64,000 nucleotides of DNA from Ectobius pallidus (GCA_964059195.1 CAXKWD010000011.1:31234566-31298565); one strand, 5' to 3'; shown: positions 37,001 to 44,660, counted from the first letter of the stretch. The notes: generated by a model from the sequence alone, not told the origin. A program made the numbers and translations.

Positions 37001-38791
37001 TGGGTACGGGTATTTTTACTAAGCTGAAGCTCCCCCCCCCCCCCCTGCATTTAAGTTCAAGTTATTTGTTGATAAGTATTTTGTGGAATTTTGTGCCTTA
37101 TCTGTTACGCCATTTCCTTCTATTTGTGACTATATATTCACTTGTCTAATGTATTGTAAGTTATAATCAATAGATATAAATAAATTGAACTGAAAATGAT
37201 AGCCATCTGCGAGTAGAAGTGCCAACCACTGCCTATGAATAAGAATCTGTTGAATATCACCAGCATAATTTAACTTTGGTACAATTGATCATATGGAATG
37301 ATAACTTCTCAGCAGTCATAGACTTAGCAGGAAAAAAAAAGCCCACTAAGTTACTGAGCAAATGAAAAATAAATCAAATCATTAACAATTATTACGCCTA
37401 TTTTAAATTATTTTTTGTGCAAGTTTCTCAATTCAGGCCACAGCATTTTTCATGCTTATTTATTTGTTTTGCACTATCCAACAAATTATGTGATAGTTTG
37501 TGAACTTTAATTTCCTTAATATTTGCAAAGCTATTTGTAAAATTTCGAGCTTATAGCTATAACTAAAAAATATGGTCCCTATGGACAACACATTTTTTGT
37601 ATGAACTATTAACAATTTGCATTATAATTACTAAAATTGTTACAATTACTGCCCATACCATTATGACAAAACCATGTGGTTATTTCAGCTTCAGGTATCA
37701 GCAGCACCTAAGGTACAAATGTAGCACATAACCTGCAAGGTAAGCTACATGTTCATAAGCGTGCCTTGGTGTAATATTAAACTTAGTGGACTTAACTAGT
37801 GTTTAGGGAGGCACTTAATGCATTGAGGGAACTATATAAAGGAGGACAGCATCAGCCTTATTTATCCAGCAGTTTCCTTAATTTCTTATATTATTTCTCT
37901 ACCATTTTCAAAGGTAAGAACTTGACATTAATGCCAAAAGTTGAGGTTGTTATGAAAGCAATGGTTGCCAACAGTTAGAAGTATTTCCCATCCCAAGGCT
38001 GTAGTGGGATGCAGCAGTGTGAGACACTGTGCTATTCTAAGAATACAGGCAACTGGTTACATATTATGGTATTTAAATATTACATTCTCAATCAATAGTT
38101 TGCTTACTCGTGTAGCAAGATGGGTCAAGCTTGAAATAATTTAAGGATAAAATGACCCTATGGGCAGTTTTACCACACTCTCATTCTGCTCACCTTGAAT
38201 GCCATATGCTCAAGAAAATGAGCCACACCGTTCGTAGCATCATCTTCATACCTTGAACCAGCATCTATCCAGAGACCAACTGTAGCAGTTGGTGCACCAC
38301 TATCTTCCGATGCTACTCGTAAACCATTTTTCAGCTGAGTAACATGAGTTGGAGGAACATTAACCAACTTTTGTTTGAAACTGTGAGCAGCTGTAGACTG
38401 CCATTTACACCCACCCTAGAAAATATGTTAAGATTACAGACAACTTAACCTTACAAATGGGTCTCAATTCTAGAACATCATTAAATGTTCAACATCATGG
38501 TGATTATATACACCGTAAGGCAACAGAGGTAGACATAACAGTCAACAAAAGAAAATTAAATCAACGTTAGAGATATCCCAGAAAAATAAAGACCAAGAAA
38601 ACAGAGTTCATTCAAAAGTCAACCATTCCAAGTTTCTCATGACATGATCGTATTTAACAAAATCTCGATATTGTAACTATTGTTTCTTCTACTTTACAGT
38701 TGTACAATTTTGAATTGGGTTTGATCCTTACTTTAACCAGGCTAGTGTTATTCCGCACAGCAGAAGTCAACCTCAGCAACCGTGTAGCCAT
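12860..38791 (-). CDS. PMPCB: Mitochondrial processing peptidase beta subunit (M16 family), complete, 8 coding exons
   Basis: Encodes the catalytic beta subunit that, with the alpha subunit, removes presequences from proteins imported into the mitochondrial matrix; close relatives form core protein 1 of the cytochrome bc1 complex, and a dual role is possible. Eight exons (38732-38791, 38194-38415, 36000-36171, 32104-32260, 23017-23201, 18542-18825, 16035-16238, 12860-13000) total 1425 nt and join in phase to 474 residues, the usual family length (about 470-490). The N-terminus ([15 protein letters not shown]) is basic and amphipathic like a presequence. The zinc site HFLEH gives H86, E89 and H90, and E166 in ILREMQE is the expected distal ligand 76 residues on. 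Vertebrate core protein 1 has lost part of this site, so this copy looks catalytic. Conserved family blocks include [15 protein letters not shown] and the C-terminal MYWLRV. All introns are GT-AG and no frame break was found. Introns are 0.3-8.9 kb and full of transposons. The orthology call between PMPCB and UQCRC1 rests on motifs read by eye. Confidence 0.95.
13079..13882. mobile_element. pogo/Tigger-type MITE in intron 7
   Basis: Ends CAGTGAACGCCGCTTAATGT and, inverted from the right, CAGTGCACGTCACTTATTGT, flanked by TA (13077-13078 and 13883-13884). CAGT ends with a CTTATTGTGATC-like string and TA duplication fit the pogo/Tigger group. The 70-codon frame at 13180-13392 is not a transposase. 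Confidence 0.82.
13885..14935. other. Intron 7 sequence, nothing assigned
   Basis: AT-rich intronic DNA without open frames or repeat signals that could be named. Confidence 0.4.
14940..15425 (-). mobile_element. Two tRNA-derived SINE copies (family 2)
   Basis: Read minus, the copy at about 15250-15400 has box A-like TAGCTCAATTGGGAGAGC and box B-like GGATTTGAGTCCCAG. A more diverged copy at about 14950-15125 has CTAGCTGGTTGGGAGATC at the same place. Both continue into a shared tail CCTCTGACAC...AGGAATTT...CTCATGTAAT, also seen at 24930-25000, 42460-42520 and 44222-44660. The tRNA structure is incomplete, so these are not tRNA genes. Confidence 0.7.
15431..16034. other. Intron 7 sequence, repeat-like but unassigned
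   Basis: 15590-15830 is less AT-rich (for example GAGCCCCAAGGGCCCTCCCAG) and may be an old element. No domain, tRNA box or terminal repeat could be identified. Confidence 0.3.
16035..16238 (-). CDS. PMPCB: Peptidase beta exon 7 (residues 361-428)
   Basis: Acceptor TTTTTCAG, donor GAC/GTAAGT, phase 0 at both ends. It encodes [18 protein letters not shown] and [20 protein letters not shown], well conserved in beta subunits. LFFNRR replaces the usual LCYNRR-type string. Confidence 0.95.
16239..17229. other. Intron 6 sequence, nothing assigned
   Basis: AT-rich DNA between exon 7 and foldback element B, without recognisable genes or terminal repeats. Confidence 0.4.
17230..17917. mobile_element. 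Foldback element B made of inverted mariner 3' ends
   Basis: Flanked by TA. It starts CGAGGCACATCCATGAAGTA and ends with the inverse of CGAGGCGCATCCACAAAGTA. The two halves (17230 to about 17570 and about 17580-17917) mirror each other along their whole length: AAGTAAGTTTCCCT, ATTTATTGCAACAGAT and CACCTGGGATTTGAACCAC appear in each, inverted. Each arm is a degraded mariner transposase 3' end. Same family as element C at 59957-60609, with which it shares arm sequence. It lies in intron 6 of the peptidase gene. Confidence 0.85.
18542..18825 (-). CDS. PMPCB: Peptidase beta exon 6 (residues 266-360)
   Basis: Acceptor ATATTGCAG, donor GAA/GTATGT, phase 0 end. It encodes the second, inactive M16 lobe: [32 protein letters not shown] and [18 protein letters not shown]. 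Confidence 0.95.
18957..19640. repeat. Long imperfect inverted repeat in intron 5
   Basis: The left arm (18957-19173) contains ATACTTTCATTCTGG, AAATAAAATAGTAAAATCC and TGGAATGGTATG. The right arm (about 19447-19640) holds the inverse of these in reversed order. Arms are about 200 bp, the spacer is about 270 bp, and similarity is moderate. Probably an old DNA transposon with long terminal repeats; no target duplication was confirmed. Confidence 0.65.
19641..21410. other. Intron 5 sequence, nothing assigned
   Basis: Includes a less AT-rich patch at about 20060-20170 and several short frames on both strands with no domain. No repeat boundary was identified. Confidence 0.4.
21416..21634. repeat. 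Near-perfect palindrome, about 105-bp arms, intron 5
   Basis: From CTAAGATAGTTGAAATATAA to its mirror at 21634 the two arms are almost identical; the centre is near 21524 (CTACTGGGTAGCCAGTAG). Each arm holds CCGATGATGGGGTAACTCCC, CGAAACTAGTCC and GACGTAAGTGGAGC, read outward from the centre. GATGATGG followed by CGAAAC is reminiscent of Penelope-like 3' ends. The low arm divergence implies recent formation or gene conversion. Confidence 0.88.
21682..21848. repeat. Inverted repeat, about 45-bp arms
   Basis: Left arm GTCTAGCACGTATACTTCAC; right arm the inverse of TTCTAGCACATATACTTCAC; both continue through TTTCT(A/G)TATAAATACCTG. It begins 48 bp after the palindrome at 21416-21634 and may be part of the same rearranged insertion. 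Confidence 0.65.
21849..23016. other. Intron 5 sequence, nothing assigned
   Basis: Contains a C-run at 22435-22445 and a 96-codon plus frame (22464-22754) without a known domain. No other structure was seen. Confidence 0.4.
23017..23201 (-). CDS. PMPCB: Peptidase beta exon 5 (residues 204-266)
   Basis: Acceptor TTGTTCCAG, donor CAG/GTTAGC, ends one base into codon 266. It encodes [19 protein letters not shown], the strand and helix that close the first domain, and the linker to the second. The intron before it (23202-32103) is the longest at 8.9 kb. Confidence 0.95.
23655..23806. mobile_element. Palindromic MITE with TA target, intron 4
   Basis: Flanked by TA. Arms of about 63 bp start CAGGCAGGGAAAAAGAAAG and end CTTTCCCTACCTG, and share GGACCTACTAAAATATCTAA and GTTGCCGATATGAG. 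The centre has a second small repeat, GGCATGCG. With TA duplication it is most like a Tc1/mariner-type or pogo-type MITE. Confidence 0.78.
23830..24733. other. Intron 4 sequence, nothing assigned
   Basis: AT-rich with short frames on both strands; no recognisable element ends. Confidence 0.4.
24742..25709. mobile_element. hAT-type element with nested SINE fragment, intron 4
   Basis: Terminal repeats TAGGGATCGGATTTTTAGGT and, from the right, TAGGGACCGGATTCTTAGGT. 8-bp flanks CTTACAAT (24734-24741) and CTTATAAT (25710-25717) match at 7 of 8. At 24930-25057 a family-2 SINE tail and a (TA)n tract are inserted, and near 25262 a GGATTCGAACCC string (box B, reversed) marks the tRNA part. The remaining interior has frames on both strands (25282-25597) without transposase motifs. 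Confidence 0.85.
25008..25057. repeat. (TA)25 microsatellite
   Basis: Uninterrupted TA run directly after the string GTGGTTCATGAATGGATA, which also precedes short TA-rich tracts at the related SINE copies near 42510 and 44225. Confidence 0.9.
25718..26443. other. Intron 4 sequence, nothing assigned
   Basis: AT-rich DNA between two hAT elements with no named feature. Confidence 0.4.
26452..27781. mobile_element. hAT-type element with CAGGGTTGGCA ends, intron 4
   Basis: Starts CAGGGTTGGCATTTTCCC and ends GGGAAAATCGTTGCCAACCCTG (inverse). It is flanked by a perfect 8-bp duplication GTGTGCAA (26444-26451 and 27782-27789). At 1330 bp it is too short for an intact hAT transposase. The 94-codon minus frame (26719-27003) could be a transposase remnant but carries no diagnostic motif. 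Confidence 0.9.
27790..31165. other. Intron 4 sequence, nothing assigned
   Basis: AT-rich intronic DNA. A slightly less AT-rich patch with a GA-rich tract lies at 30130-30530. Short frames on both strands (for example 28614-28859 minus, 30195-30542 plus, 30841-31161 minus) show no domain. Confidence 0.35.
31170..31663 (+). pseudogene. Degenerate retroelement ORF1-like fragment, intron 4
   Basis: Reading plus, 31325-31663 is open for about 112 codons except for one in-frame TAG near 31480. It encodes charged, heptad-like sequence ([14 protein letters not shown], then [16 protein letters not shown]) followed by a basic Ser/Thr/Pro stretch ending [18 protein letters not shown] coiled coil followed by a basic tail fits the ORF1 of a non-LTR retrotransposon, but no zinc knuckle is visible. 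The assignment is tentative. Confidence 0.35.
31664..32103. other. Intron 4, last part, nothing recognised
   Basis: AT-rich sequence between the ORF1-like fragment and exon 4. Confidence 0.4.
32104..32260 (-). CDS. PMPCB: Peptidase beta exon 4 (residues 152-204), distal zinc ligand
   Basis: Acceptor TTCTATCAG, donor AAA/GTAAGC, ends two bases into codon 204. It contains [13 protein letters not shown] with E166, the expected third protein ligand of zinc, and the family block [12 protein letters not shown]. Confidence 0.95.
32261..33390. other. Intron 3, first part, nothing assigned
   Basis: Frames at 32581-32826 (minus) and 33151-33345 (plus) lack known domains. Confidence 0.4.
33401..34738. 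mobile_element. hAT-type element with CAGGGCCAGCTC ends, intron 3
   Basis: Starts CAGGGCCAGCTCTAGTATTT followed by TTGGCGCCCTAGGCAAG; ends GGCGGCTGCCTAG...GAGCTGGCCCTG. CAGGGCCGGCTCTAG and GCGCCCTAGGC are hallmark ends of a widespread hAT group. Flanks ATTTTCTG and CTTTTCCA match at 5 of 8, consistent with an old duplication. It has no transposase frame and carries a nested hairpin at 33514-33653. Confidence 0.8.
33514..33653. repeat. Hairpin nested in the hAT element
   Basis: CTTCTAATAAAATTTAATG and its inverse CATTAAACTTTCATTAGAAG bound the repeat. Inner parts CTGGTACATATTTAG / CTAAATATGTACCAG and GTTGTAAATC / GATTTGTAAT also pair. Arms are about 62 bp around a short centre near 33583. Confidence 0.75.
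34745..35999. other. Intron 3, second part, nothing assigned
   Basis: AT-rich sequence up to exon 3; no domain or terminal repeat was noted. Confidence 0.4.
36000..36171 (-). CDS. PMPCB: Peptidase beta exon 3 (residues 95-152)
   Basis: Acceptor ATTAACAG; donor TTTG/GTTTGT is weak but keeps the frame (ends with one base of codon 152). It encodes the conserved segment [17 protein letters not shown] of the M16 N-terminal lobe. Confidence 0.95.
36172..38193. other. Intron 2, nothing assigned
   Basis: A poly-C run of about 15 bases is at 37031-37045. No transposon ends or coding frames were recognised. Confidence 0.4.
38194..38415 (-). CDS. PMPCB: Peptidase beta exon 2 (residues 21-94), zinc motif
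   Basis: Acceptor TTTTCTAG, donor AAG/GTGAGC, phase 0 at both ends. It carries the end of the presequence, the first beta strands ([25 protein letters not shown]) and the HxxEH motif HFLEH at residues 86-90. The next intron (36172-38193) is about 2.0 kb. Confidence 0.95.
38732..38791 (-). CDS. PMPCB: Peptidase beta exon 1 (residues 1-20)
   Basis: The start ATG is at 38789-38791. The exon encodes the first, basic part of the mitochondrial presequence, with R4, R7, R13 and K20. The donor GTAAGG follows codon 20 (phase 0); intron 1 is only 316 bp. No other in-frame ATG gives a presequence-like start. Confidence 0.92.
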
Positions 38792-39211
38792 TTTCTTGAG
38801 AAGAAATCTCAAACCCAATAACAACAATTATCATAGATCTCTCAAATCAAAGAGGGGCAATTCGACCAAACTATCGTTACTTTTACGTTAGTACATTGTA
38901 GAGGACTCTTCTTTCTTCTTCAAACTTTTCCTGTAACATAGAAATAATGTATTTATGTATAATTGAATTTGACAGAGCAATATATTACATGAAGAAATAT
39001 TACAGAACACTTAAATATTTGTTACCCCCAAGGCTCAGTATTACGGCTATGCCTCCCTATACTTATTAGTCATGCAAATGGTTTGCCTTGTCTTAACAAA
39101 ATAACCTACACAAATGACGCTACAACAATGTTTTCAAATAAAATAATTTATTGGATTTCACGAAAGCCTCTTCGACTCAATTCTTCTTTCCTTACCACCT
39201 TACCCAATAAT
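38792..39211 (-). promoter_or_regulatory. 5'UTR and probable promoter side of the peptidase gene
   Basis: Lies directly upstream of the start codon on the minus strand. No TATA box at a convincing distance and no initiator could be fixed. The region is bounded upstream by a transposon starting at 39212, so the proximal promoter is likely within about 420 bp. Confidence 0.35.
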
Positions 39212-39797
39212 CAGTGGCGTAGGGAGTGGGGGGTCCGTACTCCCACAAATCAAAACCTAAATTCTATTTTTTTATATATTAGTGCTGTCGTTATTTTAGC
39301 TCCATTTTGTCAAATATTTAATAAAAAATACTGCATTTGTAAATGTAGGCCTATTATTTCCACTGCTCCATGTGTTATTATTTAACTTGAGGCGCTGCGC
39401 TACAAACCGGAAGATCGCGGGTTCGATCCCCGATGAAGTCGTTGGAGATTTCAATTGGCTTAATCCTTCTGGCCCTGGGGTCGACTCAGCCTCTAACAGA
39501 AATGAGTACCAGAAGCAATTCTGGGGGTAAAGGCGGTGGTGCGTAAGGCTGACAACCTTACTACCTTCACGTGCCGATTTTCTAAAAACCTGGGAGCCTC
39601 AACCTCTTGGAACCCTCCATGACCTGTATAGGGAACATTTTACTTTTCTTTATTTTATTTTAACTAGTGTTTCAGTGCTAAAATAGCACAAAATGTGATT
39701 TTCATTAGTTCAACATTTAACAATTTTCCAGAGGAATACCCCCAAACCCCCCGGCACTTTCGACCCTCCATGAAATTATTTTTGGGCTACGCTGCTG
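39212..39797. mobile_element. Inverted-repeat DNA element with nested SINE
   Basis: Starts CAGTGGCGTAGGGAGTGG and ends with the inverse of CAGCAGCGTAGCCC. Flanks CCCAATAAT and CCCAATATT are nearly identical, suggesting an 8-9 bp duplication and hAT affinity. GGGGGTTTGGGGGTATTCC-type sequence near the right end is typical of such elements. Bases 39385-39655 are a tRNA-derived insertion. Confidence 0.65.
39385..39655 (+). mobile_element. tRNA-derived SINE (family 3)
   Basis: Begins with a tRNA-like segment containing box B GGTTCGATCCCCG (39419-39432), followed by a unique body (GGCCCTGGGGTCGACTCAGC, CTGACAACCTTACTACCTTC) and ends in T-rich sequence near 39650. The body differs from the SINEs at 4.4 and 44 kb. 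Confidence 0.68.
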
Positions 39798-39842
39798 CCC
39801 AATATTCTACTTATAACAACATAATGCACTGAACTTAAAAAT

Positions 39843-42410
39843 GTGATCACTCTTGTAATTCACTGTTGTAACTCTACCTATAGACCAGGCTTGGCAAGCA
39901 ATGCACTGACAGCGCGAAGTGCTCTACCCCTACATTCGCCCCATCCCTATCCCTTCCACCTAAGAGGTAGGCAGACTCGTGATGCATGCCACAGTGGCGG
40001 TATATACCTCAAGTATTGGATGAGAGATCTTTTAAGTAATGAAATGAGAGGTAGTGGGACAACTAGGGACCATGAGGAAAGACACAATGGCAACCAAGTG
40101 TCTTATATTCAAAGAAGAGTTTTCTCACCATGGGCACATGTAATTTTTCCCTGTGCTTTACAGATAATAAATTGGGATGTTCTACTGATCGATATAAGCA
40201 AAGGTTATGGCAATTGCCTATTTGACAACTTCAATATATGGTTTACGAATTTCTTTGATAAGTACTTTCCAGAAGAAACGATAAAACAGAGTCACCCACA
40301 GTGCAGACTTAATAAGCCAAAGTGGTATACACGTGAACTAAGGGAAACTAAAGTAAAACTATTACAGCTTTTCTCGAACTACAAAAGTACTCAATCGGAA
40401 GAAGATAAGAAAGAATATGTAGAATTTAGAAAAGAATACAGGTTAGCTATCCAGAAAGCCAAAAAAGAAGCAAATGTTACTTTTATAGAAACTCAGGGGA
40501 ACAAATGTAAAGCTGTTTGGAGACTAATTAAAACAAACACTCCCTCACCTAGCATTGATCCAGTAATAATAGATCCAGAAGAAGTAAATAATTACTACAT
40601 CAACATAGCAGACAAGATCCAAGGTGCAATATCCCCTCCAGACATAAGTGTAAAACAACTACTGGAAAATAAAGACCAACCAAAGACAATCTTTAAATGG
40701 AAAGAAAGTTCGGAAGAAGAAATTCTAAACGAAGTGAGACATATGACAAACTCTAATACAGCGGACTACTATGGATTATCCAACAACTTTCTTAAAAGTA
40801 TAATTTGGTACATTCTATACCCATTAACAATATGTATAAACCTATGTCTTACAACTGGCACTTTCCCAGATACATTAAAAGTAGCGAAAGTTATACCAGT
40901 GTTTAAAAAAGGTAACAAGTCAGATGTTGGAAACTACAGGCCTATTTCAATAATACCAACTTTCTCAAAAATTCTTGAAAAAATTATGAAAAGACAACTA
41001 TGCCAATACCTTGAAGAAAATAATATATATGCAAACAACCAATTTGGTTTCAGGACCAACAAGGGTACAGTCGATGCAGTAGGCAAAGTGATAACCCACA
41101 TATTAGATGCATTTGAGAACCATCAGATGGCGGAAGCCACCCTCTGTGATCTGACCAAGGCTTATGATTGTGTCAACCATGATTTACTGTTATTGAAATT
41201 AGAATACTATGGTATAAAAGACAGAGAACTGAAGCTGTTTAAAGCCTACCTTACTGATCGCCAACAGATTGTCTCAATGGCTGGAAAAAAATCAAACATA
41301 GGTTACCTCAGACAGGGTATCCCACAAGGAACAGTACTTGGTCCCGTCCTGTTTCTGATCATGATAAATGACTTGGGACATAATGTCCACTCCCGATCAA
41401 TAATATATGCAGATGACTCTACTTTCCTAAATAGTGATCACACAGCAGACAATCTCCACAAAGAAAGCCAAGAAACATTAGAAGAAGCAGATATCTGGTT
41501 TAGGGCAAATGGTTTCCAGTTAAACAGAACGAAGACACAGTCGATTACTTTCACACTGAAACCAGATGGGACAACTAATAAAGAGCCTGGCAAACTTTTG
41601 GGGATCACTATAGATTGCAAGCTTAGCTGGGAAGACCACATAAATTGGGTAGGCCAAAGGCTCTCTAGAGTGTTATATTTACTAAGGAACCTGGGAACGC
41701 AAGTTCCACAAGAATATGTGAAATCAGCTTATTTTGCGTATTTCCAAAGCATTGCAAGATATGGTCTACTACTCTGGGGCAATAGCCCACATATTAAGAA
41801 AGTACTAGTTTTACAAAAGAAAGCAGTACGAATACTAACAGGGGCAAGTAATAGGGACCACTGTAAACCTCTCTTTAGAGAACTCAAAATTATGACAATC
41901 ATAAACTTGTACATATTGGATCTGCTAGTTCATGTAAAGTGTAAAGCCCAGAACAATGTTCTTAGAAGTGAGATTCATGAACACAGGACTAGAATACTAA
42001 GTGACTTGAATGTACCAAGAACAAGACTAACGAAAACCCAAAATAACTTTCATGTGATCTCCATAAAAGTTTTTAACAAAATTCCAAGTAGGATCAAGGA
42101 ACTGAATGCACAGGAGTTCAAGAACACAATATCTAAGTGGCTAGTGGAAACCCCATTCTACAACTTAGAAGAATTCTTCAGCCTAGGAATAACGGACTTC
42201 CCAAATACAGGATAATGAGATATAAACTCTGATAAAATGGACACTTTCTGTATTTGCTTTCTGCAATTAGGTATAAGATCTTTGTAATTACGTATGCACA
42301 AATGTGCGCATTTTCTCTCTTTATTATATATCCACAATTGACGAAGCCATGTATTTTACAATACCACTGGTGAATAAATATCTTATCTTATCTTATCTTA
42401 TCTTATCTTA
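39843..42410 (+). mobile_element. Non-LTR retrotransposon (Jockey/CR1-like group), 5'-truncated, open reverse transcriptase frame
   Basis: A 790-codon frame (39843-42215). The first 100 or so codons look like flanking DNA; LINE similarity seems to start near 40150, in the linker between endonuclease and reverse transcriptase. Reverse transcriptase blocks follow in order: VIPVFKKGNKSDVGNYRPIS (about residue 355), FGFRTNKGT, DLTKAYDCVNHDLLL, GIPQGTVLGPVLF, the catalytic YADD (about residue 521), and the thumb and C-terminal part with GLLLWGNSPHIKK and LQKKAVRILTG. The endonuclease is missing, so the copy cannot move alone, but it has no stop or frameshift, which implies a young insertion. The 3' end is a tandem (TCTTA)n tail at 42381-42410 instead of poly(A). 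It lies upstream of the peptidase gene and opposite in direction. Confidence 0.9.
42381..42410 (+). repeat. (TCTTA)6 tail of the LINE
   Basis: Six perfect TCTTA units end the element; short tandem tails are known for several non-LTR clades. Confidence 0.85.
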
Positions 42411-42784
42411 ACGATGAAGCACAGTTCTCATATATTTCTGCCAAGCCTTCAGCTCACAAAAGCAGGAAATGTCCAACAGAGACAATCATCTGTGGTAGGC
42501 CTACATGAATGCATATGCATATATCTATCTTGTAAACAAAGGTTATAAGTTCATTTACGTGAACCGTTAAATCGCTTAAGAATGCTAAATCACAAACAAA
42601 AAGATCAATCTTTAAGTTCTGGAACTGCAATCCCTTCTGTTGCTTTTCCATAGATCAAATATTCTTTGCAACATTTTGCCTATGCTTAGCCATCTTACCT
42701 GGCAGAAGTATGGCAAATCCAAGTATTCGGAATCTGAGAGTATAAAAAATTCTTGAAACTATGCCGCAGTGCATGTGCTCTGAT

Positions 42785-42907
42785 CAGAGGCGCTGACTTT
42801 GTAATATTTCTGGGGGGCAAGAACTGGATTTTCAGTAGTTATACACAGGCCTTACATGATAAAATCTTAAGTCTTTGGGGGGGGGGGGCCCTAAGTCGGC
42901 GCCTATG
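42785..42907. mobile_element. 123-bp hAT-type MITE nested in the hAT pseudogene
   Basis: Starts CAGAGGCGCTGAC and ends GTCGGCGCCTATG. The 8-bp flanks GCTCTGAT and TCTCTGAT match at 7 of 8. It carries a G-run near 42878-42888. It interrupts the 3' part of the transposase remnant, so it is the younger insertion. Confidence 0.72.
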
Positions 42908-43659
42908 TCTCTGATTAGATTTACAATCTTAACACAGATATACATCACATTATTCAAAGTAGCTGATTTTGCACCCAGTGCTTCTCTGTGAATAATGCAG
43001 TGAATGACTTCAAAGCTATTAGAGGAAAATCCATTTTTACAAAGAAATTTCCGCAGTCTCCTTATTAGACCTATTCCTGTTCCTACCATTGCTGGAGCCC
43101 CATCTGTAGCTACGCAGTCCAACTTGTCCCATTCAAGATTAAATTCTGATGCTATTTTCATCACTACCTCAAAAATATCTTCATCGCGTGTGTGAACTTT
43201 CATTGGATAAGTGTCCAGCATCCACATCAAGAATTCTGTTGGTAATAGTACCTCATGACAAACTGGCAGCTTCAAAAACTTCTATTAATTTTGGAGAAAG
43301 ATCTTCTACTGCTATAAGCAATCTTGTTTTAATATACTCTCCATCAGAAAATGGTTTCGATGCAATATGGTGTGCGATTCTGTAACTAGCATTTGTTGCA
43401 CTATGTGACTGAGGTAAAACTGAGTCACTCTTACCTGCATGTTTTTCTTTCAACTCTTCTAAAGCCTTCTCATGTGCATCACCTGACAATTTGTCTTCGC
43501 CATAGGTTCCAGCATGAGCTGCATTGAAATTCCTCCTTACGGTAAAGCTAGTAATGCAGCCAATAATTGTAGGACATATCAAACTCTGTGCTTTATTATC
43601 TTGAAGGACAAAAAAATACTTTTCTCCCAGTCCCGATTAGATACTCGTCGTTCACTCAT
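42908..43659 (-). pseudogene. Broken hAT transposase (ZBED5/SCAND3-like)
   Basis: Two overlapping minus-strand frames (43253-43582 and 42832-43275) read as one degraded hAT transposase of the type domesticated as ZBED5-like proteins. The upstream frame has TVRRNFNAAH (end of the BED-type zinc-finger region) and SKPFSDGEYIK; the downstream frame has CVATDGAPAMVGTGIG and VIHCIIHREALGAK, hallmark blocks of this group. A frameshift near 43260 separates them, another near 43600-43620 cuts off the start at 43659, and the C-terminal half is lost behind the MITE at 42785-42907. Intact relatives are about 600 residues, so this is inactive. Confidence 0.82.
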
Positions 43660-44220
43660 GTTGCACACAAGCCAGCACTGAACAGGATTACTGCCATGCG
43701 ACTAGTCCCTGAGTCAACCGGTTTAGTTGTCTTTACCTCACTGCTGAAATAGAGTAGTGGGGACGAGAGGGAGGGTAACTTCGTGCCTTCAGTCCCAACC
43801 CTGCTATAGACTATCAATAAACTGTACTGATAGCTCACAGCGAGCATTGGACTAGCCTTTATAACATTACTCTAACCAGAACATCTAGGTGTAACAATGC
43901 CCCTGAATGTCATATGACAACGGCTTCACAAAAGTATCAATAAATGTTGGTGAGTGCTGTCCAATAATCTATTTATATTACATCACATTCCTCACCATAA
44001 GAAAATGTCATTCAGTGATAGAATGCTCCTGAATGTTGTCCATATTCTTCAGATGACTATGGAGTGCATTGCCGAAAGCTTGGAGAGCACTGATCTTACC
44101 AGGGTGATTTTCCGAATTTTTTAAATTAATAATACTTGCTGGGAAACTAGTAATTTAGTAGCATACTCTAACAAAGTTTCAGAAAAAAATCAATAAAACA
44201 TCCTCTTGTTGTCATATATA
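43660..44220. other. Intergenic, nothing assigned
   Basis: May include the 5' non-coding end of the hAT element. No terminal repeat could be paired. Confidence 0.35.
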
Positions 44221-44221
44221 A

Positions 44222-44660
44222 TAAATTATATATATGCATTCATGGACCACAGATTACTGTCTCTGTTGGACATTACATGAGAATATTATCGGAGAAAAAT
44301 TCCTGACACTGTATCCAGGACCTTCAGCTATCCGTGCCACTGCTCTACCAACTGAGCTAACCTAGAGTTCACTTCGCAGTGCCAGATGGAACTTCTTTCC
44401 TATGACTGATTGCCCCTAATCATAAAAATCACTAATTAATGTGCCTCACACTACTGCATATGACAACTTGTCTGTCAGTGAGGTAGATCATTAAGGGCAA
44501 TCAGTCATAGGAGGGAGGTTTCATCTGGCGCTATGAAGTGAACTCTGGCTTAACTCAGTTGGTAGAGCAGTGGCACAGATAACCAAAGATTCTTGGGGTC
44601 AAATCCCAGTGTCAGAGGAATTTTTCTCCTATAATATTCTAATAAATTATGTCCAATAAT
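44222..44660. mobile_element. Two family-2 tRNA SINEs in head-to-head orientation
   Basis: The left copy (minus) shows TAGCTCAGTTGGTAGAGCAG at 44345-44365; the right copy (plus) shows TAACTCAGTTGGTAGAGCAG at about 44552-44571 and box B GGGTCAAATCC at about 44597. Both continue into the shared tail AGGAATTTTTCTCC. The right copy has a tRNA-like box A but the anticodon arm does not fold cleanly, so it is not called a tRNA gene. Together they form an imperfect inverted repeat about 400 bp long. Confidence 0.78.

Noticed and set aside
39843..40150. N-terminal host exon fused to the LINE
   Set aside because: The first 100 codons have no coding character, contain repeat-like sequence and no splice sites; chance read-through is more likely.
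44540..44640. Possible tRNA gene with box A TAACTCAGTTGGTAGAGCAG
   Set aside because: An inverted, diverged copy with the same long tail lies 200 bp away and others at 15 and 25 kb; it is a repeated SINE, not a single-copy tRNA.
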